A DNA stretch of 64,000 bases from Pseudomonas sp. W4I3 (GTDB lineage: Bacteria > Pseudomonadota > Gammaproteobacteria > Pseudomonadales > Pseudomonadaceae). The position numbers were made by a program, and so were the translations under genes. This document shows, piece after piece, positions 1-9,546 of the stretch (position 1 is the first letter of the stretch; each line of letters starts with the position of its first letter). Where the stretch lies: NCBI RefSeq assembly GCF_030816195.1, contig NZ_JAUSXS010000001.1, positions 1,573,501 through 1,637,500 on the forward strand. The letters are read 5' to 3'. The notes below the pieces were generated by a model, which was given only the letters and a program-made list of their open reading frames with translations, did no database searches and was not told where the DNA came from.

Positions 1-483
1 CACGCGCTGGCTCATACCGCCGGACAGCTGGTGCGGGTAGGCATCCATACGGCTGGCGGCGCCAGGGATTTCCACCTTTTCCAGCAGTTCGATGGCGCGC
101 TTGCGTGCTTGCTTGCCGGACATTTTCAGGTGCAGGCGCAGCACTTCTTCGATCTGGAAACCCACGGTGTAGCTGGGGTTCAGCGCGGTCATCGGGTCCT
201 GGAATACCATCGCCAGGTCTTTGCCGACGATTTGGCGGCGCTGACGGTTGCTCAGCTTGAGCATGTCCCTGCCGTCAAAGGTCAGCGCATCGGCGGTGAC
301 GATGCCGGGATGCTCGATCAGGCCCATCAGCGCCATCATGGTCACGGATTTACCCGAGCCCGACTCGCCAACGATCGCCAGCACTTCGCCCTTGTCGACT
401 GAAATGTCGAGGCCATCGACCACCGGCACGGCGGTCTTGTCGCCGAAGCGAACGTTGAGATTCTTGATTTCTAACAGTGACAT
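1..483 (-). CDS. dppD: Dipeptide ABC transporter ATP-binding subunit DppD (partial)
   Basis: This is the N-terminal 161 residues of the cytoplasmic ATPase that drives DppBC; the rest lies beyond the left edge. The protein starts [20 protein letters not shown] and carries a Walker A motif GESGSGKS, a Q-loop [17 protein letters not shown], and the ABC signature LSGGMSQR right at the window edge. The start lies 10 bases after the dppC stop and follows a GAGATTCCC-type ribosome site, so it is the last visible gene of the minus-strand dpp operon. DppF would be expected next, outside the window. Confidence 0.93.
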   Translation of the reverse strand, partial: MSLLEIKNLNVRFGDKTAVPVVDGLDISVDKGEVLAIVGESGSGKSVTMMALMGLIEHPGIVTADALTFDGRDMLKLSNRQRRQIVGKDLAMVFQDPMTALNPSYTVGFQIEEVLRLHLKMSGKQARKRAIELLEKVEIPGAASRMDAYPHQLSGGMSQRV

Positions 484-493
484 GGGAATCTCC

Positions 494-1411
494 TCAGGCG
501 GCGTTCTTGAGTTTCGGGTCCAGCGCGTCGCGCAGGCCGTCACCCATCAAGTTGATTGCCAGCACGCTGAGCAAAATGGTCAAGCCAGGCAGGCTCACTA
601 CCCACCAGGCGCGTTCGATGTAGTCGCGGGCCGAAGCCAGCATGGTGCCCCACTCCGGGGTTGGCGGTTGTACGCCAAGGCCGAGGAAGCCCAGCGCCGC
701 GGCATCGAGAATCGCCGACGAAAAGCTCAAGGTCGCTTGGACGATCAGCGGCGCCATGCAGTTGGGCAGCACGGTAACGAACATCAGGCGCGGCAGGCCG
801 GCACCGGCCAGGCGCGCAGCGGTCACGTAGTCGCGGTTCAGTTCGCCCATCACCGCGGCGCGGGTCAGACGTACGTAGGACGGCAGCGACACGATGGCGA
901 TGGCGATCACGGTGTTGATCAGGCCAGGGCCGAGGATCGCGACGATGGCCACAGCCAGCAGCAGCGACGGCAGGGCCAGCATGATGTCCATCAAACGCAT
1001 GATGGTCGGGCCGAGCAAGCGCGGGAAGAACCCGGCGAACAGGCCCAGCAGGATGCCCGGGATCAGCGACATCACCACCGATGACAAACCGATCAGCAGC
1101 GACAGGCGCGAGCCCTGGATCAGGCGCGAGAGCAGATCGCGGCCGAGTTCGTCGGTGCCCAGCAGGAACTGCAGTTGCCCACCTTCCAGCCAGGCCGGAG
1201 GGGTCAGCAGGAAGTCGCGGTACTGCTCGCTGGGGTTATGCGGGGTCACCCACGGGGCGAAGATCGCGCAGAACACGATTACCAGCATGAACAGCAGGCC
1301 GGCAACCGCGCCTTTGTTCTTGGAGAAGGCTTGCCAGAATTCTTTGTACGGGGACGGGTACAGCAGGCTTTGATCGACTGCTGACACTTGAGTAGGTGTG
1401 GTCATGGTCAT
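494..1411 (-). CDS. dppC: Dipeptide ABC transporter permease DppC
   Basis: Inner-membrane permease of the dipeptide importer, about 305 residues, pairing with DppB. It shows the usual N-terminal cytoplasmic stretch ([18 protein letters not shown]), a first membrane helix, then the binding-protein-dependent permease core with the EAA-type loop ([20 protein letters not shown]). The start is placed at 1411 (MTMTTPTQ), just after the dppB stop at 1416; ATG at 1405 is an alternative. An upstream ATG at 1462 would overlap the end of dppB and is not supported by family length. Confidence 0.93.
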   Translation of the reverse strand: MTMTTPTQVSAVDQSLLYPSPYKEFWQAFSKNKGAVAGLLFMLVIVFCAIFAPWVTPHNPSEQYRDFLLTPPAWLEGGQLQFLLGTDELGRDLLSRLIQGSRLSLLIGLSSVVMSLIPGILLGLFAGFFPRLLGPTIMRLMDIMLALPSLLLAVAIVAILGPGLINTVIAIAIVSLPSYVRLTRAAVMGELNRDYVTAARLAGAGLPRLMFVTVLPNCMAPLIVQATLSFSSAILDAAALGFLGLGVQPPTPEWGTMLASARDYIERAWWVVSLPGLTILLSVLAINLMGDGLRDALDPKLKNAA

Positions 1412-1415
1412 GATC

Positions 1416-2426
1416 TCAGCGCTGGTGACGGATGCGTGGGTTGGCGAAGCCGTAGAGGACATCCACGACGAAGTTCACCAGGATCACCAGGCAGGCGATC
1501 AACAGAATGCCGTTCTGCACCACCGGGTAGTCCCGCGCGCCAATGGCTTCGATCAGCCATTTGCCGATGCCGGGCCACGAGAAGATGGTTTCGGTCAGTA
1601 CCGCACCGGCCAGCAGTGTGCCGACCTGCAGGCCGACCACGGTGAGCACCGGAATCAGCGCGTTGCGCAGGCCGTGAACGAAGACCACGCGTGCCGGCGA
1701 CAGGCCCTTGGCCTTGGCGGTACGGATGTAGTCTTCACGCAATACTTCGAGCATTGAGGAACGGGTCATCCGCGCAATCACCGCCAGCGGGATGGTGCCG
1801 AGCACGATGGCCGGCAGGATCAGGTGGTGCAGGGCGTCCCAGAACGCGTCCGGCTCGTCGGCCAGCAGCGTGTCGATCAGCATGAAGCCGGTGCGCGGCT
1901 CGATGTCATAGAGCAGGTCGATACGCCCGGAAACCGGGGTCCAGCCCAGGCTCACCGAGAAGAACATGATCAGGATCAGGCCCCACCAGAAGATCGGCAT
2001 CGAATATCCCGCCAGGGAGATGCCCATCACCCCGTGGTCGAACAGGGATCCTCGTTTCAAGGCCGCGATCACCCCGGCCAGCAGGCCCAGGATACCGGCG
2101 AACAGCAGGGCGGCCATGGACAGTTCCAGGGTCGCCGGGAAGAGTGCGGTGAACTCGGTCCACACGCTGGTACGGGTACGCAGCGATTCGCCAAGGTCGC
2201 CTTGGGCGAGCTTGCCGACGTAATCCAGGTATTGCGCATACAGCGGCTTGTTAAGGCCAAGGCGCTCCATTGCCTGTGCGTGCATCTCGGGGTCGACGCG
2301 GCGTTCGCCCATCATGACTTCTACGGGGTCGCCGGGGATCATGCGAATCAACGCAAACGTCAGCAACGTGATGCCGAAGAACGTGGGGATCAACAACCCC
2401 AGTCGGCGGGCAATAAAACTAAACAT
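1416..2426 (-). CDS. dppB: Dipeptide ABC transporter permease DppB
   Basis: Inner-membrane permease, 336 residues, close to the length of E. coli DppB. It starts MFSFIARRLGLLIPTFFGIT, followed by the strongly conserved LIRMIPGDPVEVMMGERR and later GYSMPIFWWGLILIMF and SPARVVFVHGLRNALIPVLT (EAA loop). The start at 2426 is chosen because homologues begin at this first membrane helix; an in-frame ATG at 2468 adds residues without counterpart. It is separated from the upstream dppA by 75 bases that contain a stable hairpin. Confidence 0.95.
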   Translation of the reverse strand: MFSFIARRLGLLIPTFFGITLLTFALIRMIPGDPVEVMMGERRVDPEMHAQAMERLGLNKPLYAQYLDYVGKLAQGDLGESLRTRTSVWTEFTALFPATLELSMAALLFAGILGLLAGVIAALKRGSLFDHGVMGISLAGYSMPIFWWGLILIMFFSVSLGWTPVSGRIDLLYDIEPRTGFMLIDTLLADEPDAFWDALHHLILPAIVLGTIPLAVIARMTRSSMLEVLREDYIRTAKAKGLSPARVVFVHGLRNALIPVLTVVGLQVGTLLAGAVLTETIFSWPGIGKWLIEAIGARDYPVVQNGILLIACLVILVNFVVDVLYGFANPRIRHQR

Positions 2427-2461
2427 CTTGGTGTGTACCTCAATCAGCCGGTTAGGCAGGT

Positions 2462-2489
2462 TCGGCACCGTCAGGGTCGACGGCGCCGA
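2462..2489 (-). other. Intercistronic hairpin between dppA and dppB
   Basis: An 11-base-pair stem (2462-2472 with 2479-2489, one G-U pair on the minus-strand RNA) encloses a 6-base loop, just after the dppA stop. No T-run follows on the minus strand, so it looks more like a 3'-end stabiliser or weak attenuator than a full terminator. It could explain how a binding protein is made in excess over its permease. Confidence 0.55.
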
Positions 2490-2501
2490 GCGTTTTTCTT
2501 A

Positions 2502-4100
2502 TTACTTCACCTGGGTGGTGGCGAAGTTATTGGTCCCCAGAGGGCTTTGGGTGAAGCCTTCTACGTTCTTGCGCATGGCGGTGAACAGTTTTGGATAAGC
2601 CATGGGTAGCCATGGTTGGTCCTTATCGAATACATCCTGTGCTTGTTCATAGAGTGCAGCGCGCTCGGCCGGTTCAGCGATGGCGCGGGCTTTGTCGATC
2701 AAGTCCTGGAATTCCTTGTTACACCAGCGCGCGTAGTTTTCGCCGTTTTTCGCTGCATCGCAACTCAGGTTTGGCGTAAGGAAGTTGTCAGGGTCGCCGT
2801 TATCACCGACCCAGCCCGCCGAAACCATGTCGTGCTCGCCGTTTTTGGCGCGCTTGAGCATTTCGCCCCATTCCATGACCCTGATGTTGACCTTCAGGCC
2901 AATCTGCGCCAGATCCGCCTGCATGCGCTGGGCGCCGAGCATCGGGTTGGGGTTGGTCGGGCCGCCGCCATTACGGGTGAACAGGGTGAATTCGGTGCCT
3001 TCCGGTACGCCAGCTTCCTTGAGCAGGGCGCGGGCCTTGTCCAGGTCGCGGGGCGGGTTCTTCAGCTTGTCGCTGAAACCCAGCAAGGTCGGCGGATACG
3101 GGCCGGTACCCACCACGGCGTTGCCTTTGCCGAACAAGGCTTCGGTATAGCCTGCCTTGTCGAACGCGATGTTGATCGCGTGACGCACCCGCGCGTCGCT
3201 CATGTATTTGTGGGTCGTGTTCAGCGCGGTGTAGCTGGTGGTCATCGCCGCCATTTCATCGACTTTCAGGTTTGGGTCTTTCTTGATGCTTGGGATGTCA
3301 TCCGGCTTGGGGAACAGCGCGATCTGACATTCATTGGCCTTGAGCTTTTGCAGGCGCACATTGTTATCGGTGCTGATCGCCAGGATCAGCGGGTCGACTG
3401 CCGGTTTGCCGCGGAAGTAGTCGGGGTTGGCCTTGAAGCGCGCCTGGGCGTCTTTCTGATAACGGGTGAAGATGAACGGGCCAGTGCCGATGGGCTTGGC
3501 GTTGAGGTCTTCGGTCTTGCCGGATTTGAGCAACTGGTCGGCGTATTCCTTCGAATGGATTGAAGAGAATGCCATGCCCAGGTCAGCCAGGAACGGTGCT
3601 TCAGGACGAGTCAGGGTAAAGACGACGGTGTGATCGTCGATCTTCTCTACGCTCTTGAGCAGTTCCTTGAAGCCCATGCTTTCGAAGTACGGATAGCCCA
3701 CGAGGGACTTTTTATGCCAAGGGTGATTCGGGTCCAGCTGACGCTGGAAACTCCAGAGCACGTCGTCGGCATTCATGTTGCGCGTGGGTTTGAAATAGTC
3801 GGTGGTGTGGAACTTGATGTCTTCACGCAGGTGGAACGTGTAGGTCAGGCCATCGGCGCTGATTTGCGGCAGGTCCTTGGCCAGGGCCGGGACCACTTCG
3901 GTGGTGCCAGGCTTGAAATCCACCAGGCGGTTGAACATCGTCTCCGCAGCGGCGTCAGCGGTTACGGCGGTGGTGTACAGGACCGGGTCAAAACCCTCGG
4001 GACTGGCTTCGGTGCAGACCACCAGCGGTTTGGCCGAAACGCCGATCGCCACGCTCAGCAGCGCAGCGGCCATGGCAGCTTGTAACGGGAGCATTTTCAT
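2502..4100 (-). CDS. dppA: Dipeptide ABC transporter substrate-binding protein (DppA, copy next to dppB)
   Basis: Periplasmic peptide-binding protein of the SBP_bac_5 family, 532 residues. A cleavable signal peptide (MKMLPLQAAMAAALLSVAIG, cleavage after VSA) precedes KPLVVCTEASPEGFDPVLYT. Family landmarks include TFHLREDIKFH, KPIGTGPFIF and GDNGDPDNFLTPNLSCDAAK. It lies directly before dppBC and corresponds by position to dppA4 of P. aeruginosa. Its C-terminus (SPLGTNNFATTQVK) differs from the three other DppA copies in this operon (SPFG...GVS), so it is the most divergent and may bind a different peptide set. Confidence 0.92.
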   Translation of the reverse strand: MKMLPLQAAMAAALLSVAIGVSAKPLVVCTEASPEGFDPVLYTTAVTADAAAETMFNRLVDFKPGTTEVVPALAKDLPQISADGLTYTFHLREDIKFHTTDYFKPTRNMNADDVLWSFQRQLDPNHPWHKKSLVGYPYFESMGFKELLKSVEKIDDHTVVFTLTRPEAPFLADLGMAFSSIHSKEYADQLLKSGKTEDLNAKPIGTGPFIFTRYQKDAQARFKANPDYFRGKPAVDPLILAISTDNNVRLQKLKANECQIALFPKPDDIPSIKKDPNLKVDEMAAMTTSYTALNTTHKYMSDARVRHAINIAFDKAGYTEALFGKGNAVVGTGPYPPTLLGFSDKLKNPPRDLDKARALLKEAGVPEGTEFTLFTRNGGGPTNPNPMLGAQRMQADLAQIGLKVNIRVMEWGEMLKRAKNGEHDMVSAGWVGDNGDPDNFLTPNLSCDAAKNGENYARWCNKEFQDLIDKARAIAEPAERAALYEQAQDVFDKDQPWLPMAYPKLFTAMRKNVEGFTQSPLGTNNFATTQVK

Positions 4101-4137
4101 TCAGAGCCCTCTGCAATCGATGGAGCCAGAAACACGT

Positions 4138-4168
4138 AGACGGCGGGCTCGTCCTGAGCCCGCCGTCT
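4138..4168 (-). terminator. Strong hairpin after the porin gene
   Basis: A perfect 13-bp GC-rich stem (4138-4150 with 4156-4168) and 5-base loop lies 12 bases after the porin stop and upstream of the next dppA. There is no good T-run, so it may only reduce read-through or protect the upstream mRNA. Confidence 0.55.
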
Positions 4169-4180
4169 GCCTGGCGCTAA

Positions 4181-5575
4181 TTAAAGAATGTTGAACGGGA
4201 TGGTGGTGACCAGACGGAACTCTTTGATGCTGCCGTCGGACTGGAACTCGCTGCCACGGTGCTCAACATAGGTTGCACGCACGGTGGTGGCTTTGAGTGG
4301 GCCGCTTTGCAGCGCGTAAGAGGCGCCTACACCGTATTCCTGGTGCTTCTCGCCGTCCTGGGACTGGATACCGTCGTAGGCGAACTTGGCCCGGCCGTTG
4401 TTGCCGGTGTAGTGGGTACCGTCGATGTCCCAGCCGCGCGCCGAGTAGGCGTTGAACTTCAGGCCTGGCACGCCGTATTCAGCCATGTTGATGGCATAGG
4501 CGATCTGGAAGGACTTCTCGTTCGGGCCGTTGAAGTCCGAGGTCAGGGAGTTGGCCAGGTAGATGCCGTTGGTTTCGTGCAGATAGTCGAAGTACTCGTT
4601 ACCGTTCACTTGCTGGTAAGCGAAGGTCAGGCTGTGTGCCTGGTGAGTCAGGCCCAGGGAGAGGGAGAAGGTATCGTTGTCGATTTCCCCCATCTCTTTT
4701 TTGCCTTCATCGACGGTTTTGTAATAGTTGAAGCCGGTGGTCAGGCCCAGCTGCTGAGCATCGCCCAGCTCGTGGGTTGCGCCGAAGTAGTACTGGTTCC
4801 AGAAGTCCTTCACGTTGGCGGCGAAGAAGCTGGTCTTCAGGCTTTTCAGCGGCTGGTAGTTCACACCCAGGGTCGACACTTTGTCGGTTTCTGCGCCATT
4901 GCCGTATTCGCTGCGGAATTTCGACAGGCTCTGTTCGGTACGCGGTGAAACGCGATCGAAGATACCGCCCTGGAACGACAGGTTGCTGAACTCTTCGCTG
5001 TTGAAGCTCACACCCTGGAAGCTGGAAGGCAGCGCACGGTTGCCGATGGTGTCGACGATGCCGCTGCTGAAGTTCTGGCGACCGGCGGTCAGCGTGGTGT
5101 TGGACACGCGGAACTGCACGTTGGCCAGGCCCAGTTTGCTCCACTGGTCTACGGCGTTGCCGTCGGAATCGGCCAGGGTGCGGTTGGAGCCGCCCTTGAT
5201 ATCACGCTTGCTGCGGTCCAGCACCAGCGCGTTGTATACCGCCACTTCGGTCTTGACCCCTACGGTGCCCTGGGTGAAACCCGAGCTGGCGTTGAGGATG
5301 GTGCCCTGTACCCAGTTGGTACGGTTGCGGTCGGTACGGGTTTCGCCGTGCTTCTGGTACGAGAAGGTGCCCCCACGGTATTTGCTTTCATGGGAGTACC
5401 AGTTACGCGTGGTGCCGCCCAGGCTGAAATCTTCGATAAAGCCTTTGGCCTCGCTTTGGGCGCTGGTGCCGGCCAGGGTGGTAGGAACGAAGTCCTGGCT
5501 CTGCGTTTCAGCGTAGGCGGTGGCCGTGATGCTGCTGATGGCCAAGGCCAGAAGCGCTTTGCTGCTCAGTTTCAT
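4181..5575 (-). CDS. opdP: OprD-family outer-membrane porin (OpdP-like)
   Basis: Outer-membrane 18-strand porin of the OprD family, 464 residues, with signal peptide MKLSSKALLALAISSITATAYA and the family's opening FIEDFSLGGTTRNWYSHE; it ends in a barrel-type aromatic/hydrophobic tail (RLVTTIPFNIL). Its place between dppA copies and dppBCD is the place of opdP in P. aeruginosa, a porin linked to uptake of small peptides such as glycine-glutamate. The function as a peptide porin is therefore inferred mainly from context; family membership is clear from sequence. Confidence 0.88.
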   Translation of the reverse strand: MKLSSKALLALAISSITATAYAETQSQDFVPTTLAGTSAQSEAKGFIEDFSLGGTTRNWYSHESKYRGGTFSYQKHGETRTDRNRTNWVQGTILNASSGFTQGTVGVKTEVAVYNALVLDRSKRDIKGGSNRTLADSDGNAVDQWSKLGLANVQFRVSNTTLTAGRQNFSSGIVDTIGNRALPSSFQGVSFNSEEFSNLSFQGGIFDRVSPRTEQSLSKFRSEYGNGAETDKVSTLGVNYQPLKSLKTSFFAANVKDFWNQYYFGATHELGDAQQLGLTTGFNYYKTVDEGKKEMGEIDNDTFSLSLGLTHQAHSLTFAYQQVNGNEYFDYLHETNGIYLANSLTSDFNGPNEKSFQIAYAINMAEYGVPGLKFNAYSARGWDIDGTHYTGNNGRAKFAYDGIQSQDGEKHQEYGVGASYALQSGPLKATTVRATYVEHRGSEFQSDGSIKEFRLVTTIPFNIL

Positions 5576-5746
5576 GGGTGAAGCTCCTTTGGTTCTCTTT
5601 TTAATGCCGGCCTTTTTTAGGTGAACCGGCTATTGGGTGTGTAACTCGTTCAAGCTGTTGCAAACGTTTGGCGTAGGAAAAATCCCAACAAAAGGCTGCA
5701 CGTTTGCCCGGGAGCCAACTTCGCTCCCTGCAATCCGGTTATTTTC

Positions 5747-7352
5747 TTATGGGGTGATACTGACGCCCGAGAACACGTTGCGGCCGAAGGGGCTCACCTT
5801 GAAGCCTTCGACTTTGGCGCTTAACGGCTGGTTGACCGTCGAGTGGGCGACTGGCGTGATCGGCACCTGCTGTTTGAGCAGTTGCTGCGCCTGTTTGTAC
5901 AGAACAGTCCTTTGTTCACGGTCGGTCACGACCTTGGCTTGCTTGATCAGCTTGTCGTACGCCGGGTCCACACCACATGGAGTAGTTGTTCCCACCGATG
6001 GCGTCGCAGCTGTAGAGGGTACCCAGCCAGTTGTCCGGGTCACCGTTGTCACCGGTCCAGCCGATCAGGCTGATATCGTGCTCACCGTTCTTGGTGCGCT
6101 TGATGTACTCGCCCCATTCGTAGCTGACGATCTTCACTTTCAAGCCGATCTTGGCCCAATCGTTCTGCAGCATTTCGGCCATCAGCTTGGCGTTGGGGTT
6201 GTACGGACGTTGTACCGGCATCGCCCAGAGGGTGATCTCGGTGCCTTCCTTAACGCCGGCGGCCTTGAGCAGTTCCTTGGCTTTTTCCGGGTTGTAGGCG
6301 GCGTCCTTGATGCTGTCGTCGTAGGACCACTGGGTCGGCGGCATGGCGTTGACCGCCAGTTGCCCGGCGCCCTGGTACACCGCATTGAGGATGCTCTGCT
6401 TGTTGACCGCCATGTCCAGCGCCTGGCGCACTTCGAGCTGGTCGAAAGGCTTGTGGCGCACGTTGTAGGCGATATAGCCGAGGTTGAAGCCGGGCTTGGT
6501 CAGCAGTTGCAGGTTCGGGTCGGCCTTGAGCGCGTCGACATCGGCGGGGCGCGGGTGCAGGGTGACCTGGCACTCGCCGGCCTTGAGCTTCTGCACGCGC
6601 ACGGAAGCGTCGGTGTTGATGGCGAAGATCAACTGGTCGAGCTTGACCCTGCTCGGGTCCCAGTACTGTTTGTTCGCCACGTAACGAATCTGCGAGTCTT
6701 TCTGATAACGCTGGAACACAAACGGACCAGTGCCGATTGGCTTCTGGTTGATATCGCTGGGTTTGCCTTCCTTGAGCAACTGCTCGGCATATTCGGCGGA
6801 GAGGATCGCGGCGAAACTCATGGCGATGTTTTGCACGAACGCGGCATCGACCGTGTTCAAGGTCATCACCACGGTGTGCGGGTCGGTTTTCTCGACCTTG
6901 GCAATGTTCTTGTTCAGGCTCATGCCGTTGAAGTATGGAAACTCGGTAGGGTAGGCCTTGCGAAACGGATGATCGGGGTCAAGCATGCGGTTGAACGTGA
7001 ACAGCACGTCGTCGGCATTGAAGTCCCGCGTGGGCTTGAACTCCTTGCTGCTGTGAAACTTCACCCCTTCACGCAGGTGGAAGGTGTACGTCAAGCCGTC
7101 TTCGGAGATATCCCACTTGGTTGCCAGCCCAGGCACTACATCAGTCGCACCTTTTTCGAACTCGACCAGGCGGTTGTACAGCGGCTCCGCGGCATCGTTG
7201 TCGGTGGCGGTGGTGTATTGCGCTGTGTCAAAGCCTGCCGGGCTGCCTTCGGAGCAGAACACCAGGCTCTTCTTGTCGGCGGCCTGAGCGGTCGTGGCCA
7301 CAGCCAGCAGGCTGGCGGCAAACATTGCGGATAGAACGAGGGTATGGCGCAT
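5747..7352 (-). pseudogene. dppA: Frameshifted dipeptide-binding protein gene (dppA paralogue)
   Basis: A full-length SBP_bac_5 gene split into two frames. The first frame (start 7352, signal peptide MRHTLVLSAMFAASLLAVAT) runs 478 residues and reads GGNNYSMWCGPGVRQAD before stopping at 5916; the second frame continues the family sequence as VDPAYDKLIKQAKVVTDREQ to PFGRNVFSGVSITP, ending at 5747. Sister copies read WCNPAYDKL, so one extra base in the CC at about 5968-5969 (GG on the coding strand) explains the break. About 55 C-terminal residues are lost. It may be a real inactivation or a sequencing error. Confidence 0.85.
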
Positions 7353-7619
7353 GACGATTCCGATCCTTGTCTGTAGTTATCAACAGCGAGCAATCCCTCA
7401 GGCGTGTAGCCAGGGGGGACAACGCTGGTTCCCACATGCGGTAAGTGCCTTTCCCAACTTGGCGCCTCTGCAGTCCTACGACGTTATGGGTCGCGGACTT
7501 CGCAGTAAATGCGCCAAATCAGATTGACCCTGTAGGCAACGGAGGCACGAAGCGCAGTTCATTGCTGTACGACGGCAATGCTTACGAACGTGGTCTGTTT
7601 CCTACGGGCCGGGCAGATG
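7353..7619. other. Intergenic region between two dppA copies, no gene seen
   Basis: About 270 bases with no convincing coding sequence on either strand; the short open frames here have no family resemblance. It presumably holds the leader or promoter of the frameshifted dppA, whose ribosome site is near 7360. No clear sigma70 or sigma54 promoter was recognised. Confidence 0.5.
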
Positions 7620-7655
7620 CAATAACGGCGACGTTGTGAAACGTCGCCGTTATTG
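7620..7655 (-). terminator. Perfect 16-bp hairpin after a dppA copy
   Basis: A perfect inverted repeat (7620-7635 with 7640-7655) with a 4-base loop, 4 bases beyond the stop of the dppA at 7660-9288. Only a short TTATT follows, so termination may be partial. Confidence 0.65.
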
Positions 7656-7659
7656 ACCC

Positions 7660-9288
7660 TTACTTGCCGCTTACGCTGACGCCGTAGAAGGAGTTCAAGC
7701 CAAACGGGCTGATCTTGAAGTCCTGCACGGTGTTGCGCATGGGTTGATACACCGTCGAGTGCGCGATAGGTGTCATCGGAACTGCATCTTTGAGTACATG
7801 TTGCGCCTGCTTGTACAGCTCGGTGCGTTTGGCGACATCCGAAGTGGCCTTGGCTTCTTTCACGATGCCGTCGAATTTCTTGTCACACCATTTGGAGAAG
7901 TTGTTACCCGACAGCGAGTCGCAGCCGAACAGCACGTTCAGCCAGTTGTCCGGGTCACCATTGTCACCGCTCCAGCCAATGATCATGGCCTGGTTCTCGC
8001 CGCCTTTGGAGCGCTTGATGTACTCGCCCCACTCGTAGCTGGTGATCTTGACCTTCAGGCCGATCTTGGACCAGTCGTTCTGCAGCATCTCGGCCATCAG
8101 CTTGGCGTTCGGGTTGTACGGACGCTGAACCGGCATGGCCCATAGGACGATCTCGGTACCTTCCTTGACGCCGGCTTCCTTGAGCAGCGCCTTGGCTTTT
8201 TCAGGGTTGTACGCCGCGTCCTTGATCGTGGTGTCGTAGGACCACTGGGTTGGCGGCATGGCGTTGACGGCCAGTTGGCCGGCGCCCTGGTACACGGAGT
8301 CGATGATCTGCTGCTTGTTCACCGACATGTCCAGCGCCTGACGGACGCGCAGGTCAGCCAGAGGGTTTGGCTGATCGCTGCCCTTGACCTTGTCCATCAC
8401 GTTGTAGGCAACGTAACCGAGGTTGAAACCGGCCTGGTGTGGCAGCTTCAGGTCTTTGTCTTCGCCCAGCGCCTTCAGGTCGGCCGGACGTGGGAACAGG
8501 GTGACCTGGCATTCGTTTTTCTTGAGCTTCTGGATACGTACCGACGGGTCGGTGGTGATGGCGAAGATCAGGTTATCGATCTTCACGTCTTCAGGTTTCC
8601 AGTAGTCCTTGTTGCCGGTGTAACGGATGTTCGAGTCTTTCTGATAGCTCTTGAATACGAACGGGCCGGTGCCGACTGGTTTCTGGTTGATGTCGGCGGG
8701 TTTGCCTTCCTTCAACAGTTGGGCTGCGTATTCAGCGGACTGGATCGAGGCGAAGCTCATTGCCAGGTTCTGGATGAACGCGGCGTCCACGGTGCCAAGG
8801 GTGAACTTGACGGTGTGGTCATCCAGTTTTTCGATGTTCTTGATGTTGGTGTCCATCCCCATGTCCGTGAAATACGGGAACTCGGTGGGGTAGGCCTTAC
8901 GGAATGGATCGTCTTTATTGATCATCCGGTTAAACGTGAACAGTACGTCGTCGGCCGAGAATTCACGAGTCGGCTTGAAGTACGGGGTGGTGTGGAACTT
9001 GACGCCTTCACGAAGGTGGAAGGTGTAGGTCAGGCCGTCCGGGGACACGTCCCAGCTGGTGGCGAGGCCAGGAACCACGGCGGTGCCGCCACGTTCGAAC
9101 TGGCTCAGGCGGTTGAACATGGTTTCGGCCGAGGCATCGAAGTCTGTTCCGGTGGTGTACTGGCCTGGGTCAAAACCGGCCGGGCTCCCTTCGGAGCAGA
9201 ACACCAGGTTAGTTGCCGCTTGGGCAAAAGGGGCTGCGGCCATAAGGCCAGCGCTCACTAATAACGGAAGGACTGCGTGTTTAAGCAT
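7660..9288 (-). CDS. dppA: Dipeptide ABC transporter substrate-binding protein (DppA paralogue)
   Basis: Periplasmic SBP_bac_5 peptide-binding protein, 542 residues. A signal peptide (MLKHAVLPLLVSAGLMAAAP, cleaved near AQA) leads into TNLVFCSEGSPAGFDPGQYT. The landmarks TFHLREGVKFH, KPVGTGPFVFKSYQKDSN, GDNGDPDNWLNVLFGCDS and SPFGLNSFYGVSVS mark it as a close sister of the frameshifted copy and the 9547-11148 copy. The start at 9288 has a GAGG ribosome site 6 bases upstream; an ATG at 9312 lacks one. A hairpin closes the gene at 7620-7655. Confidence 0.93.
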   Translation of the reverse strand: MLKHAVLPLLVSAGLMAAAPFAQAATNLVFCSEGSPAGFDPGQYTTGTDFDASAETMFNRLSQFERGGTAVVPGLATSWDVSPDGLTYTFHLREGVKFHTTPYFKPTREFSADDVLFTFNRMINKDDPFRKAYPTEFPYFTDMGMDTNIKNIEKLDDHTVKFTLGTVDAAFIQNLAMSFASIQSAEYAAQLLKEGKPADINQKPVGTGPFVFKSYQKDSNIRYTGNKDYWKPEDVKIDNLIFAITTDPSVRIQKLKKNECQVTLFPRPADLKALGEDKDLKLPHQAGFNLGYVAYNVMDKVKGSDQPNPLADLRVRQALDMSVNKQQIIDSVYQGAGQLAVNAMPPTQWSYDTTIKDAAYNPEKAKALLKEAGVKEGTEIVLWAMPVQRPYNPNAKLMAEMLQNDWSKIGLKVKITSYEWGEYIKRSKGGENQAMIIGWSGDNGDPDNWLNVLFGCDSLSGNNFSKWCDKKFDGIVKEAKATSDVAKRTELYKQAQHVLKDAVPMTPIAHSTVYQPMRNTVQDFKISPFGLNSFYGVSVSGK

Positions 9289-9474
9289 GTTGGCCTCATG
9301 ATTTGTTGTCATTTTTGGTGGTGAGGGCGACCTCGTGAGTCGGCCTGCGGATACTTATGCAGGCGCCATACCCATTGCAAGATGTTGAGCGGTTGCGAGC
9401 GTCAAACAGTGGGACGGGCGTACAAGAATGTCGCATTTATGAAAGTTTGGACACAAATGCGTCAGTTTGGCGGG

Positions 9475-9537
9475 TTTTTTCGGTGCGCAGTCCGCACCGA
9501 AAAAGCCCAATCGAGGTGTCTAGCGCACTCGATTGGG
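9475..9537 (-). terminator. Double stem-loop terminator after the first dppA copy
   Basis: On the minus strand the stop at 9547 is followed by a 10-bp stem (9528-9537 with 9506-9515) and then a C-T5 run, an intrinsic terminator. A second stem (CGGTGCG, 9481-9487 with 9493-9499) flanked by T and A runs follows immediately and would form a terminator in either direction. Confidence 0.75.
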
Positions 9538-9546
9538 GCGTTGTTG

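Noticed and set aside
5637..7334. 565-codon plus-strand open frame across the frameshifted dppA
   Set aside because: Antisense shadow; its protein has no recognisable domain, and it covers the minus-strand binding-protein gene.
7353..7619. Possible sigma54 promoter in the gap between dppA copies
   Set aside because: No GG-N10-GC pair with proper flanks was found on either strand.
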